NCBI GenBank assembly: GCA_046757465.1
Contig: JBHHYH010000002.1
Span: 1 to 64,000, forward strand
DNA: 64,000 nucleotides
Direction of reading: 5' to 3'
DNA from: Scalindua_A sp046757465
Lineage (GTDB): Bacteria > Planctomycetota > Brocadiia > Brocadiales > Scalinduaceae
The position numbers and the translations under genes are program-made. Every line of letters begins with the position of its first letter. Position 1 is the first letter of the stretch. The notes under the pieces were generated by a model that did no database searches, had not been told where the DNA came from, and was given only the letters and a program-made list of their open reading frames with translations. Shown one piece after another: positions 1 to 7,527 of the stretch.

Positions 1-58
1 CAGCCCTCACTTGCTAGCGTCCCGCACAGGTGGTGGCGACTTATGCGAAACGTTATGC
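1..58 (+). repeat. attC-like site, right half (cassette boundary)
   Basis: Only the right part of the site is inside the window. It ends with a core-like GTTATGC at 52-58, which resembles the GTTRRRY consensus of integron attC sites and the ends of the complete sites at 2018-2075 and 3967-4044. The left arm lies before base 1. It would mark the end of an upstream cassette, with the integron continuing to the left. Confidence 0.5.
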
Positions 59-149
59 TACCAGCAAATTGTTAAATATCAGTATACAAGGCGAAATAAT
101 AGTTGAAATGTTTAACACCAAAACATTTCTTTGATGGAAGGAAGTCAAA

Positions 150-353
150 ATGCGAATCATTTATTGTAATTGGTGTGGTGCCACACCCGGAGAACCTACT
201 AAATGTCCAGCTGGTACGAATGGTGTCCATAGCTTTGCCGAGAGTAATACTGCTGTATATTGTGATTGGTGTGGAGCCACACCTGGGCATATTACTGAAT
301 GCCCCGCTGGGGCAAATGGTGTTCATAGCTTCAAGAAGAGTAGAAAATCCTAA
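150..353 (+). CDS. Small double zinc-knuckle-like cassette protein (67 aa)
   Basis: The protein consists almost entirely of two tandem copies of a 35-residue unit (starting at about residues 5 and 37) with the pattern Y-C-x-W-C-G-A-T-P-G, then T-x-C-P-A-G, then N-G-V-H-S-F. Each unit carries CxxC, a further Cys and a His, so one zinc ion per unit is plausible. The two units are also clearly similar at the DNA level, so the duplication is recent. A GGAAGG Shine-Dalgarno stretch lies 5-10 bases before the ATG. It is the only convincing gene of cassette 1, between attC-like sites. I do not recognise a named family. A longer overlapping frame (103-411) lacks the repeat pattern and is probably a shadow. 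Confidence 0.7.
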   Translation: MRIIYCNWCGATPGEPTKCPAGTNGVHSFAESNTAVYCDWCGATPGHITECPAGANGVHSFKKSRKS

Positions 354-358
354 TATTT

Positions 359-445
359 GTCTAACGAGAAAACCTAGTGAGTTGTGTTATCATCATCATT
401 TAACATTTTAGAAATTGAGAGCAAACACAATAATACGCGTTAAAA
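359..445 (+). repeat. Putative attC site closing cassette 1
   Basis: Starts with GTCTAAC (matches RYYYAAC) at 359-365 and ends with GTTAAAA at 439-445, close to GTTRRRY. The 87-bp length fits attC sites. Internal symmetry is weak, limited to a TTGTGTT / AACACAA pairing, so this site is less certain than the others. Confidence 0.45.
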
Positions 446-524
446 CACACAAGAAATTATGAACAAAACAACAGAATACTGGAATTATTAACATTTCATT
501 ACCAGCAGCTATTCAAAAAAACCC

Positions 525-558
525 TTGACATGGTTATCATGAATGATAACATTAGACT
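525..558 (+). promoter_or_regulatory. Promoter and palindromic operator of the toxin-antitoxin cassette
   Basis: TTGACA at 525-530 is followed after 16 bp by TAACAT at 547-552. A perfect 8-bp inverted repeat GTTATCAT-ga-ATGATAAC occupies 533-550, between and over the -35/-10 region. This is the position expected for autorepression by the HTH antitoxin encoded downstream. The toxin ATG at 559 is only 6 bases after the -10, so the transcript would start at or next to the start codon (leaderless). Confidence 0.7.
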
Positions 559-882
559 ATGGATTGGCATGTGACATTTTATAATGAAAAAGTTGAGAAT
601 GAAACCCTCTCCTTTCCAAAAGGCATTTTAGCCAACTTGTTACATATTATCGAAATGATACTACAATTTGGACCAGCATTAGGAAAACCCTATACAGAAT
701 CACTTGGAGAAGGTCTTTTTGAAATCCGTGCAAAAGGAAAAGAAGGGATAGGCCGTTCACTTTTCTGTACACTCAAAGGTAAAGAAATTATTATTCTACA
801 CTCATTTATCAAGAAAACAAAAAAAACACCAATAAAAGAATTGAAATTAGCAAGAAAGAGAATGAAGGAGGTTAGATCATGA
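559..882 (+). CDS. HigB/Gp49-like (RelE superfamily) toxin
   Basis: A 107-residue protein of the phage-derived Gp49-like / HigB group (DUF891), which are ribosome-dependent mRNA interferases of the RelE fold. Typical features are the GKPYTESLGEGLFEIR segment (residues 41-56), the following R-x-L-F-C strand and the basic I-L-H-S-F-I-K-K-T-K-K-T-P segment (about residues 78-91). Residues 92-107 are very basic. The stop overlaps the start of the HTH partner by 4 bp (ATGA), the usual coupled arrangement. There is no Shine-Dalgarno sequence; the ATG sits next to the predicted transcription start. It lies inside an integron cassette, where toxin-antitoxin pairs are common and are thought to stabilise the array. 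Confidence 0.85.
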   Translation: MDWHVTFYNEKVENETLSFPKGILANLLHIIEMILQFGPALGKPYTESLGEGLFEIRAKGKEGIGRSLFCTLKGKEIIILHSFIKKTKKTPIKELKLARKRMKEVRS

Positions 883-1175
883 CAAGGCCAACATTCAATG
901 ATTTCAAAAAAAAAGCATTGCGGAAATCTGAAGTAAAAAGGGAATATGACACTCTTACAGCAACTTATAGTCTCAGAAAGCAATTAATAAAAGTCCGTTT
1001 AAAAGCAGGCCTCACACAAGAAGAACTGGCTAAAATTTTACATACAAAGAAGAGTAATATTTCTCGCCTTGAGAGTGTAAATTCTAAAATCTCCCCTAAG
1101 CTTTCAACTATTGAAGAGTATGCAAAAGCTGTTGGGTGTAAATTAGAAATTAATTTTGTACCTCACAAAAACTGA
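879..1175 (+). CDS. HigA-like XRE-family antitoxin
   Basis: A 98-residue protein with a helix-turn-helix of the Cro/C1 type in its C-terminal half: the pattern RLKAGLTQEELAK...KSNISRLES spans about residues 47-76. It follows the toxin with a 4-bp overlap and a GGAGG Shine-Dalgarno sequence (867-871) inside the toxin gene. In HigBA-type modules this protein neutralises the toxin and represses the operon; the palindrome at 533-550 is the obvious binding site. Toxin-first gene order is typical of HigBA. Confidence 0.87.
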   Translation: MTRPTFNDFKKKALRKSEVKREYDTLTATYSLRKQLIKVRLKAGLTQEELAKILHTKKSNISRLESVNSKISPKLSTIEEYAKAVGCKLEINFVPHKN

Positions 1176-1196
1176 AAATACATAACCAATCGCTGA

Positions 1197-1305
1197 AGCT
1201 AACCCCTTGATTACGTGCGGTTCGAAAGTTTTTAGACTCTTTGTTTATTTTATCCTTATTCATAGTTTTATCTGCTAAACGGGTTAGCTTAGCTCAACGT
1301 TAGCC
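1197..1305 (+). repeat. attC site closing the toxin-antitoxin cassette
   Basis: Starts with AGCTAAC (1197-1203) and ends with GTTAGCC (1299-1305), which pair at 6 of 7 bases. Inner arms GCTAACCC (1198-1205) and GGGTTAGC (1281-1288) are perfectly complementary. The 109-bp length fits larger attC sites. It lies directly after the antitoxin gene and before the next cassette gene. Confidence 0.7.
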
Positions 1306-1327
1306 GTCTATGGCATGAGAGGATTTA

Positions 1328-2011
1328 ATGACTATTACGCTTGCATTTGACGTGTATGGAACGTTAATTGACACACATGGTGTTGTTTCAAAGTTACAGG
1401 CAATGGTAGGAAACAAGGCTAAGGAATTTTCTCGCACTTGGCGAGACAAGCAATTGGAATATTCCTTCCGCCGAGGGCTGATGCAGAATTACGAAAACTT
1501 CGCCGTTTGTACGAGCAATGCCCTTGATTACACCTGCACTTACTACAAAGTTCCACTCACCAAAGAACAAAAACATGAGTTACGTGACAGTTACCGCACA
1601 CTTCCCGCATTCAAAGACGTGGAAGATGGGTTAGCTCGTTTGAAGGCAGCTAATTTTCGTATATATGCGTTTTCCAATGGCAGCGCAGATGCCGTCGAAA
1701 CGTTACTTGTAGCGGCTGGTATAAGAGACTATTTTCTTGGGATTGTTAGTGTTGACGATCTAAAGTCATTTAAACCGAACCCTGCCGTATATAGCTATTT
1801 CTTGAGGAAGTCGGGGGCATCAGCCAGTAGTGCGTGGCTAATTTCAAGTAATCCATTCGATGTTATCGGGGCAATTTCGGCAGGCATGTGTGCTACTTGG
1901 GTTCGGCGTTCTCAAGAAGCGATCTTTGATCCATGGGGAATTGACCCTACTATAACCGTCAGTAGCCTTTGCGACCTTAATGAACAAATTGCTGGGTATA
2001 CCCACAGATGA
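1328..2011 (+). CDS. 2-haloacid dehalogenase-like HAD hydrolase
   Basis: A 227-residue HAD-superfamily protein closest in motif pattern to (S)-2-haloacid dehalogenases (haloacid dehalogenase type II), which hydrolyse 2-haloalkanoates through an aspartyl ester. Motif I is F-D-V-Y-G-T-L with nucleophile Asp8. Motif II is FSNGS (about residues 116-120), motif III is the Lys in KSFKPNP (about 147-153), and the last motif is S-S-N-P-F-D-V-I-G-A (about 175-184), equivalent to the SSN-x-x-D signature of these enzymes. The length matches the family (about 220-235 aa). The gene is the sole content of its cassette, between attC sites at 1197-1305 and 2018-2075. Real substrate is unknown; activity on haloacids is inferred from family. 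Confidence 0.82.
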   Translation: MTITLAFDVYGTLIDTHGVVSKLQAMVGNKAKEFSRTWRDKQLEYSFRRGLMQNYENFAVCTSNALDYTCTYYKVPLTKEQKHELRDSYRTLPAFKDVEDGLARLKAANFRIYAFSNGSADAVETLLVAAGIRDYFLGIVSVDDLKSFKPNPAVYSYFLRKSGASASSAWLISSNPFDVIGAISAGMCATWVRRSQEAIFDPWGIDPTITVSSLCDLNEQIAGYTHR

Positions 2012-2017
2012 GAATGC

Positions 2018-2075
2018 GGCTAACAATTAAATCCAGCGGACGCAAAAAATGCGCCGCTGATTTAAGGCGTTATGT
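2018..2075 (+). repeat. attC site closing the HAD cassette
   Basis: A compact 58-bp attC: GGCTAAC at 2018-2024 and GTTATGT at 2069-2075. The arms AAATCCAGCGGACGCA and TGCGCCGCTGATTT pair almost perfectly, leaving two unpaired bases on one strand, as expected of the extrahelical bases that orient attC recombination. The terminal loop is about five A/T bases. Confidence 0.88.
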
Positions 2076-2095
2076 GTAAAAAAATAGGAGATTAA

Positions 2096-2878
2096 ATGAA
2101 TTACTGGACAAAATTGAGTATTGAATATGCAGGACAGAAATCATATTTAGACGATTTGTTTCAAGTCTATCCAACAATTCCTGAAGGTATAAGAAATATT
2201 GACGATGATAAATGGAAGAATATTGAAGAAGCGTTTAGTCGTAAAAACAATAAAAAATTAATAGGTGAATTGCTAAAAATGGATTTATTTCCTATTAAGG
2301 ATTCATATATTGCTTATCTGAAAAGAGACAAAACCGCAATTGGAAGGAACCCGAAAACAATCAATAGAATTGCAGGACGGCTCTATGACATAGGCCTAAA
2401 TAAGATATATGAAAAATGCACCGAACCTAAGGAGATAAATAGACAAATCGGTCCTATGTTCAAACAATGGTTAAAGAAAAAATCGCTCGGCATTATGCCC
2501 GTTTCTATTAAAAAATTCATATCAACCAAGAAAGACGCTATTCTTGATGGGACTGATAGCGAAATGATGGATTTTGCAAAGAAAGAGCTGAATTACAATC
2601 GTAATAAAGGATTAGATTTTATTGCGAGATTTAATGGTAAATATGTTATTGGCGAAGCAAAATTCTTAACAGATTTTGGAGGGCATCAAAATACTCAGTT
2701 TGAAGATGCCATCAGCACCATAGAAGATACAAATATCAACGCTATAAGATTGGCTATACTCGATGGAGTGCTTTATATCCAAAGCAATAATAAAATGTAT
2801 AAATATATTTCAAATCCTTACAAGGACTATAATATAATGAGTGCATTGGTTCTCAGAGAATTTTTATATCAATTATAG
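2096..2878 (+). CDS. Type II restriction endonuclease candidate (PD-(D/E)xK fold)
   Basis: A 260-residue protein whose C-terminal half carries a PD-(D/E)xK-like active site: G-L-D-F-I-A-R-F-N-G-K-Y-V-I-G-E-A-K-F at about residues 178-196, with the Asp and the E-A-K triad in the expected strand-turn-strand, followed by a Q-x-x-Q-F-E-D segment. It is encoded 30 bp upstream of a DNA methyltransferase in the same cassette, which strongly suggests a restriction-modification pair. It may belong near the Tsp45I-type enzymes, but I am not certain of the subfamily, and the recognition site cannot be read from sequence alone. An AGGAG Shine-Dalgarno sequence precedes the ATG. AT-rich like its partner. 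Confidence 0.75.
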   Translation: MNYWTKLSIEYAGQKSYLDDLFQVYPTIPEGIRNIDDDKWKNIEEAFSRKNNKKLIGELLKMDLFPIKDSYIAYLKRDKTAIGRNPKTINRIAGRLYDIGLNKIYEKCTEPKEINRQIGPMFKQWLKKKSLGIMPVSIKKFISTKKDAILDGTDSEMMDFAKKELNYNRNKGLDFIARFNGKYVIGEAKFLTDFGGHQNTQFEDAISTIEDTNINAIRLAILDGVLYIQSNNKMYKYISNPYKDYNIMSALVLREFLYQL

Positions 2879-2908
2879 GGGGTTGGAATAGGTAAAGGAA
2901 AATTATCC

Positions 2909-4030
2909 ATGCATAATCTACTAATAAAAAGTGACAACATTCAGGGACTCAATTACCTTTTAAAAGATAAGAAGTTGAAAGGTAAAATTGACTTGGTATA
3001 TATTGATCCACCATTTGCAACAAATGGTAATTTCACCATTACAGATGGTAGGGCGTCAACAATAAGTAATTCAAGAAATGGAAATATAGCATATTCTGAC
3101 AAACTTGTTGGAAAAGATTTTATTGAATTTTTAAGAAAAAGGTTAATTTTAATAAACGATTTACTATCAAACCAAGGCTCAATCTATTTGCACATTGATT
3201 ATAAAATTGGACATTATGTAAAAATATTGATGGACGAAATTTTTGGAATAGAAAATTTCAAAAATGATATTACAAGAATAAAATGTAATCCTAAAAACTT
3301 TGACCGCCTTGGTTATAGTAACATTAAAGACCTTATCCTTTTTTACACAAAATCTTCAAAGCCTATTTGGAACGAGCCAAGAGAAAAATATACTGAAAAA
3401 GACCTTGAAAAGCTATTTCCTAAAGCTGACAAGGTAGGTAGAAGATATACAACTGTTCCCATCCACGCCCCGGGTGAAACTGAAAATGGTAAATCTAATC
3501 AACCATTTAAAGGAATAATGCCACCAAAAGGTAGACATTGGAGAACCGATGTTGAAACATTGGAACAATGGGATAAAGAGGGTCTAATAGAATGGTCGTC
3601 AACAGGCAATCCAAGAAAAATCATCTTTGCAGACGAAAGAGAAGGTAAAAGAGTGCAAGACATTTGGGAATATAGAGATCCTCAATATCCAACATACCCA
3701 ACGGAAAAAAATCAAGACTTATTGGATTTAATCGTCAAAACATCTTCTAATCCTGAAAGCATCGTTTTGGATTGTTTTTGTGGTTCGGGAACAACTTTGA
3801 AATCCGCACATTTGCTTAATAGAAAGTGGATTGGAATTGACCAGTCAGAACACGCAATCAAAGCAACCATTGAAAAACTTAAAACCATTAGAGAAAATCT
3901 CTTTATTTCCAAGCCAGACTATGATTTTTTAGAACTGAATAAAATAATACCTAACGAAATAAAAACACATAACAAGGCGCTGCACCCGACTGTTACCCGC
4001 CGCCTTTCGACGTCGGGTAACAGCGGGTGA
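2909..4030 (+). CDS. DNA methyltransferase, beta class (DPPF)
   Basis: A 373-residue site-specific DNA methyltransferase. The catalytic motif IV D-L-V-Y-I-D-P-P-F is near the N-terminus (residues 29-37). The SAM-binding motif I V-L-D-C-F-C-G-S-G-T-T is near the C-terminus (about residues 287-297), followed by W-I-G-I-D. The order IV-to-I defines the beta class. DPPF fits an N6-adenine enzyme, though N4-cytosine cannot be excluded. It follows the predicted endonuclease and should protect its sites. The last 20 or so codons and the stop lie inside the attC site at 3967-4044, so the C-terminus is partly encoded by recombination-site sequence. Confidence 0.88.
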   Translation: MHNLLIKSDNIQGLNYLLKDKKLKGKIDLVYIDPPFATNGNFTITDGRASTISNSRNGNIAYSDKLVGKDFIEFLRKRLILINDLLSNQGSIYLHIDYKIGHYVKILMDEIFGIENFKNDITRIKCNPKNFDRLGYSNIKDLILFYTKSSKPIWNEPREKYTEKDLEKLFPKADKVGRRYTTVPIHAPGETENGKSNQPFKGIMPPKGRHWRTDVETLEQWDKEGLIEWSSTGNPRKIIFADEREGKRVQDIWEYRDPQYPTYPTEKNQDLLDLIVKTSSNPESIVLDCFCGSGTTLKSAHLLNRKWIGIDQSEHAIKATIEKLKTIRENLFISKPDYDFLELNKIIPNEIKTHNKALHPTVTRRLSTSGNSG

Positions 4031-4044
4031 GCTTTACGTTGTGC
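3967..4044 (+). repeat. attC site closing the restriction-modification cassette
   Basis: A 78-bp site: ACATAAC at 3967-3973 and GTTGTGC at 4038-4044, the commonest outer boxes of environmental cassettes. The arms GCACCCGACTGTTACCCG and CGGGTAACAGCGGGTGAGC pair over nearly their whole length with single extrahelical bases. This is the last recognisable attC of the array; none follows the next ORF. Confidence 0.92.
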
Positions 4045-4156
4045 CGCAAATATTACATGAATGCAATTGTCAAAAAACATTTCATAGACTGTTTTAGAAA
4101 TTAAATCTAAAAATTCAATATACTTCCGTAACTATAATTATTATTAATCCAAAGAT

Positions 4157-4423
4157 ATGTATCTGAAAATTCATCTTTTCGGAACTCTCCAGTCTCAAGA
4201 ACTTAAAGATTTTTTTGTAAAATTCAAGCAAAGTGAGAAACAAGGTGAAAATTTAAATGGATGGAAAATTGAATATTTTGAAAACAAAATCATTACATCT
4301 TCCCAAGATTGTTTAGCAATTGAATCTTCATCAGAACCGTCTTGGTTCTTTAGGACAAAATCAGGACAAAATCAGGGACAGACACTTTTATTTGTTATTC
4401 CTAAAGCTAATATATTAAGTTAA
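4157..4423 (+). CDS. Hypothetical protein (88 aa) at the array edge
   Basis: I do not recognise this protein. It begins with a beta-rich segment (YLKIHLFGTLQ) and has a W-K-I-E-Y-F-E motif in the middle; no signal peptide or membrane segment is visible. It lies directly after the last attC, so it may be a cassette that lost its attC, or the first gene of the flanking chromosome. No clear Shine-Dalgarno sequence. Its 3' end overlaps the convergent PaREP1-like gene by 9 bp. Confidence 0.45.
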   Translation: MYLKIHLFGTLQSQELKDFFVKFKQSEKQGENLNGWKIEYFENKIITSSQDCLAIESSSEPSWFFRTKSGQNQGQTLLFVIPKANILS

Positions 4424-4786
4424 ATTGAAATAACCACGTAATCTTTTTGAGAATTGTTTTATGACTCTGGCACCTTGTTTGACAGCCTCTGGAGTCAACG
4501 TATCTTCATAAAAATTCTGGTTTAAACCGTTTGCCATTAAGATGACGTTTAAGATGCTCTTATCCTTGAGTTCGTTTGAAATGGTAGTTAGGAAGAACGT
4601 AATCCCGTCATGAGATTTAATTTGTTTCTTTCGAGCTGTAGCGATTGCCTTAGCCAATGTAGCGGTGCAACCCCAGAGCTTTTCTGAGGCCTGGGCATAA
4701 TCGCCTTTCTTTAGCAACATATCAGCATCTTTTAAGTATTTTTGGTGTAATTTAAGGTATTTCTTTAACTGACCGTTTTGACGCAT
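4415..4786 (-). CDS. PaREP1-like helical protein
   Basis: A 123-residue all-helical protein matching the PaREP1/HEPN-like pattern: a long N-terminal helix pair with A-D-M-L-L-K-K-G-D-Y-x-Q-A-S-E-K-L-W-G, then A-T-L-A-K-A-I-A. Members occur mainly in archaea and scattered bacteria; some HEPN proteins act with nucleotidyltransferases or as RNases, but no catalytic RxxxxH motif is visible here. GAGGGG lies 6 bases before the ATG on the minus strand. No partner gene is adjacent. Confidence 0.65.
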   Translation of the reverse strand: MRQNGQLKKYLKLHQKYLKDADMLLKKGDYAQASEKLWGCTATLAKAIATARKKQIKSHDGITFFLTTISNELKDKSILNVILMANGLNQNFYEDTLTPEAVKQGARVIKQFSKRLRGYFNLT

Positions 4787-4902
4787 TGTTAACCCCTCAT
4801 GTTTGTATTTTTGCTTTATTCTATTCTAGATCATAAGTTTAATCAACCCCAAAAACCAACTTTTCAAATTGTCAGAAAAGATTACTAAAATAAAAGGCTA
4901 AG

Positions 4903-4947
4903 GCCTTAACTCCCAAAGACTTAAAATGGGAATTCCTATACTATGAA
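4903..4947. repeat. Dispersed 45-bp repeat, copy 1
   Basis: This stretch, beginning GCCTTAACTCCCAAAGAC, is about 85-90 percent identical by eye to 58363-58408 on the same strand. It lies between the PaREP1-like gene and rnr. Function unknown. Confidence 0.6.
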
Positions 4948-4977
4948 TGTACCTTGTAATATGAGCAAAAGGTTTGT

Positions 4978-7101
4978 TCAAACTATCACAAAGTCAACTT
5001 CTCTCTTCAGTAAGTCAATATTTGTGATCTTGACTTTGACCACATCTCCAAAGCTGTATACCCTGCCTCGCCTGGTGCCGATTAGAGAAAGCCTCTTCTT
5101 GTCAAGTCTATAGAAATCATCCGTGAGTGTCCTGATGTGAACAAGTCCATCCAACTGGAACTCGTCTATTTGTACAAAGAGACCGTATTCCTGAATACCC
5201 GTAATAACGCCCTCCATTACTTTGTCAGCATGTTCTTCCAGATGTCTGAGTAGCTTGAGCTTTATTATCTCGCGTTCGGCCTCCTCTGCCCTTTTCTCGG
5301 TAAGAGAACAATGTTTTGCCCAGCCCGCAATCCTTTCATCCCATGTGGCCTTAGTTTTTTCAGACTTTAGTTGACCAGTGAAAAACAGGTCTAAAAGCCT
5401 GTGCACTATCAAGTCTGGATAACGACGAATAGGCGAAGTAAAGTGTAAATAGTATTCCAGTCCGAGTGCAAAATGAGATGTCTGAGTAGTAGAATACTCG
5501 GCCTTTTTCAAAGACCGGAGCAGCATCAGATTTATTATGTAACTTTCAGGGTGATCAGATATTTCATCCAGGAATGCCTGTAGTCTTTTTTTGTCAAACG
5601 GGTTGATTCTCTCATTTTTACAATTAAAAATAAATTCTGCAAAATCAAGCATCTCATCTTCATCAGGTTCGGGGTGACTACGATTTATTGACGGAAGACT
5701 GTTTTGGTGCATGAATGTTGCTACGGCCTGGTTTGCCGCAATCATAAACTCTTCAATAATTATGTGTGAAATATCTCTACTGACCTTTTCTATTGTGTCG
5801 ATTTTACCATCTTCATCAATCCTTATATTAATCTCGGGCAGGTTTAGTTCAAGAGCGCCTTCTTTCATACGTCTTTCATATAGTAACTTTGCAAGTTTAC
5901 TCATCTTAAATAGTGTATTTGTTACAGGGTTTGTGCCTTTTTCATCACTTTCCATTAATATGTTTGTCGCATTATGGTAGGTTAATCTTTTCTTCACATT
6001 TATAACTGAATGCTTGATTTCGGAACGTAATAAGCTGCCATCAGGAGAGTATGTAAAGAAAACACCCTTTGTTAACCTGTCTTCTCCTTCTTTAAGGCTG
6101 CAAATACCATTTGATAATACTTCAGGAAGCATGGGAATAACTGTACCGGGAAGATATACGCTGGTGCCTCTTTTTCGTGCTTCATTATCCATGGTTGAAT
6201 CCTGTTTCACATAATAAGAGACATCGGCTACGTGAACACCAAGGAGCCAGTTTCCCTTTTTGTCTTTCTTCAAAGAGACTGCATCATCAAAGTCCTTTGC
6301 ATCTTCCGGGTCTATTGTTATGACCAATTCGTTGCGCAGGTCTAATCTTGCCTTAATTTCGTCAGAATCAATAAGTTGAGGCAAATTCTTTGTTTCATTA
6401 AGGATGTCTTTATTAAATTTAAAAGGGAGCTTAAACTGGTATATGATAGATTTAATATCAACGGCTGGCTCACCATCTCTTCCTAATACTTCTATTATGC
6501 TGCCCTCTGCATTGAGGTGTCGTGTCGGCCATTGGTCAATCTTGACGATAACTTTATCACCATGTTGTGCGTCTTTTGCGTCTTCCTTTGAGACGTAGAT
6601 ATCTCTGGACAAAGCCGGATTATCAGGCGCCACGTAATTAAGATGTTTGCTTCTCTTAAACGTGCCAACAGCTGTTTCGTTTGCACGGCGTAAGACGTTT
6701 ACAATTTCCCCGGAGACATTCTTCCTTCTCCTTTTCGCTTTTCTTTTTCTAATCTGAGAAGGTAGTCTAACAACTACTATATCGTCATGCATAGCGCTAC
6801 CCATATCCTCTTCAGCTACATAAATATCAGCAGATATACCTTCCTTTACAGGGATGACAAACCCGAACCCCCTTTGATTGCACTCCAGGACACCCACTAA
6901 CAGATGGGCTTTTCCGGGATTTACATATTGTTTCTTTTTAATTTGAACTATATCTCCTTTTAATTCGAGTTCACTCAAGAGGGTGCAAAATTGATGATAT
7001 TCCGATTTATCTATTTTGAAGTGTTCGGCGAGTTGAGACGCATTCATAGGGCTGTATTTTCTGCCGCAAATTAACTTTATTATTTTTTCTTCACTAATCA
7101 T
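4978..7101 (-). CDS. rnr: Ribonuclease R
   Basis: A 707-residue RNase II/RNB-family 3'-to-5' exoribonuclease. Order of domains: winged-helix (about 3-60), two cold-shock OB domains (about 65-120 and 145-215), the RNB catalytic domain starting near 250, and a C-terminal S1 domain (about 620-705). The metal-binding cluster D-P-E-D-A-K-D-F-D-D-A is at about 264-274. The presence of the N-terminal winged helix and full length favour RNase R over RNase II. It degrades structured RNA. Divergent from the YlbF-like gene; the 80-bp gap holds the promoter of that gene. An AGGA precedes the ATG. Confidence 0.95.
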   Translation of the reverse strand: MISEEKIIKLICGRKYSPMNASQLAEHFKIDKSEYHQFCTLLSELELKGDIVQIKKKQYVNPGKAHLLVGVLECNQRGFGFVIPVKEGISADIYVAEEDMGSAMHDDIVVVRLPSQIRKRKAKRRRKNVSGEIVNVLRRANETAVGTFKRSKHLNYVAPDNPALSRDIYVSKEDAKDAQHGDKVIVKIDQWPTRHLNAEGSIIEVLGRDGEPAVDIKSIIYQFKLPFKFNKDILNETKNLPQLIDSDEIKARLDLRNELVITIDPEDAKDFDDAVSLKKDKKGNWLLGVHVADVSYYVKQDSTMDNEARKRGTSVYLPGTVIPMLPEVLSNGICSLKEGEDRLTKGVFFTYSPDGSLLRSEIKHSVINVKKRLTYHNATNILMESDEKGTNPVTNTLFKMSKLAKLLYERRMKEGALELNLPEINIRIDEDGKIDTIEKVSRDISHIIIEEFMIAANQAVATFMHQNSLPSINRSHPEPDEDEMLDFAEFIFNCKNERINPFDKKRLQAFLDEISDHPESYIINLMLLRSLKKAEYSTTQTSHFALGLEYYLHFTSPIRRYPDLIVHRLLDLFFTGQLKSEKTKATWDERIAGWAKHCSLTEKRAEEAEREIIKLKLLRHLEEHADKVMEGVITGIQEYGLFVQIDEFQLDGLVHIRTLTDDFYRLDKKRLSLIGTRRGRVYSFGDVVKVKITNIDLLKREVDFVIV

Positions 7102-7116
7102 TTTAAAAACTAGTCC

Positions 7117-7144
7117 TTGAATTGAATGGATTTAAGAATATAAT
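7117..7144 (+). promoter_or_regulatory. Sigma70-type promoter for the YlbF-like gene
   Basis: TTGAAT (7117-7122) and TATAAT (7139-7144) are separated by 16 bp, about 40 bp before the ATG at 7183. A purine-rich AGGAAAGGAAG ribosome site follows. Confidence 0.6.
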
Positions 7145-7182
7145 CTCTTGATAATACACAATGTTTTTAGGAAAGGAAGTAT

Positions 7183-7521
7183 ATGGAAGAAATTTTAGAG
7201 CTAGCTTCAAAATTAGGCGCTGCCATAGCAAATCATAATAGATATAAGTCTTTCAGGGATGCTGAAGAACAGCTAAAGAAAGACAGTGTGGCAAAAGAAG
7301 CTTCAGAAGGATTGGAGAAACAGAGTAAAAAGATTTATGAATTAGAAAAGAATTTAAGACCCGTAGAGGTTGAGGACAAAAGGAAGCTTCAACAATTGAA
7401 GGAAAAAGTGGCATCTAACCAATCCATACAAAATTTCTTAAAGGCACAAACAGATTATGTCGAATTAATGACAAAGGTTAATGAGCGTATAGAAGCTAAA
7501 TTAGCAATTAAAAGGGACTAA
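7183..7521 (+). CDS. YlbF/YmcA family protein
   Basis: A 112-residue, highly charged helical protein of the YlbF/YmcA (DUF964) family. In Bacillus these proteins form a complex with YaaT that controls RNase Y, competence, sporulation and biofilm formation. The pattern ELASKLGAAIANHNRYKSFRDAE in the first 28 residues and the later Q-x-F-L-K-A-Q-T-D-Y (about 83-92) are typical. It is divergent from RNase R and convergent with an HD-domain nuclease, so it sits between two RNA-decay candidates. Function in planctomycetes is not known. Confidence 0.8.
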   Translation: MEEILELASKLGAAIANHNRYKSFRDAEEQLKKDSVAKEASEGLEKQSKKIYELEKNLRPVEVEDKRKLQQLKEKVASNQSIQNFLKAQTDYVELMTKVNERIEAKLAIKRD

Positions 7522-7527
7522 GTGCCC

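Noticed and set aside
103..411. 102-codon frame overlapping the zinc-knuckle cassette gene
   Set aside because: It runs out of phase with the Cys/His repeat and shows no domain; the 150-353 frame has the repeat and a ribosome site.
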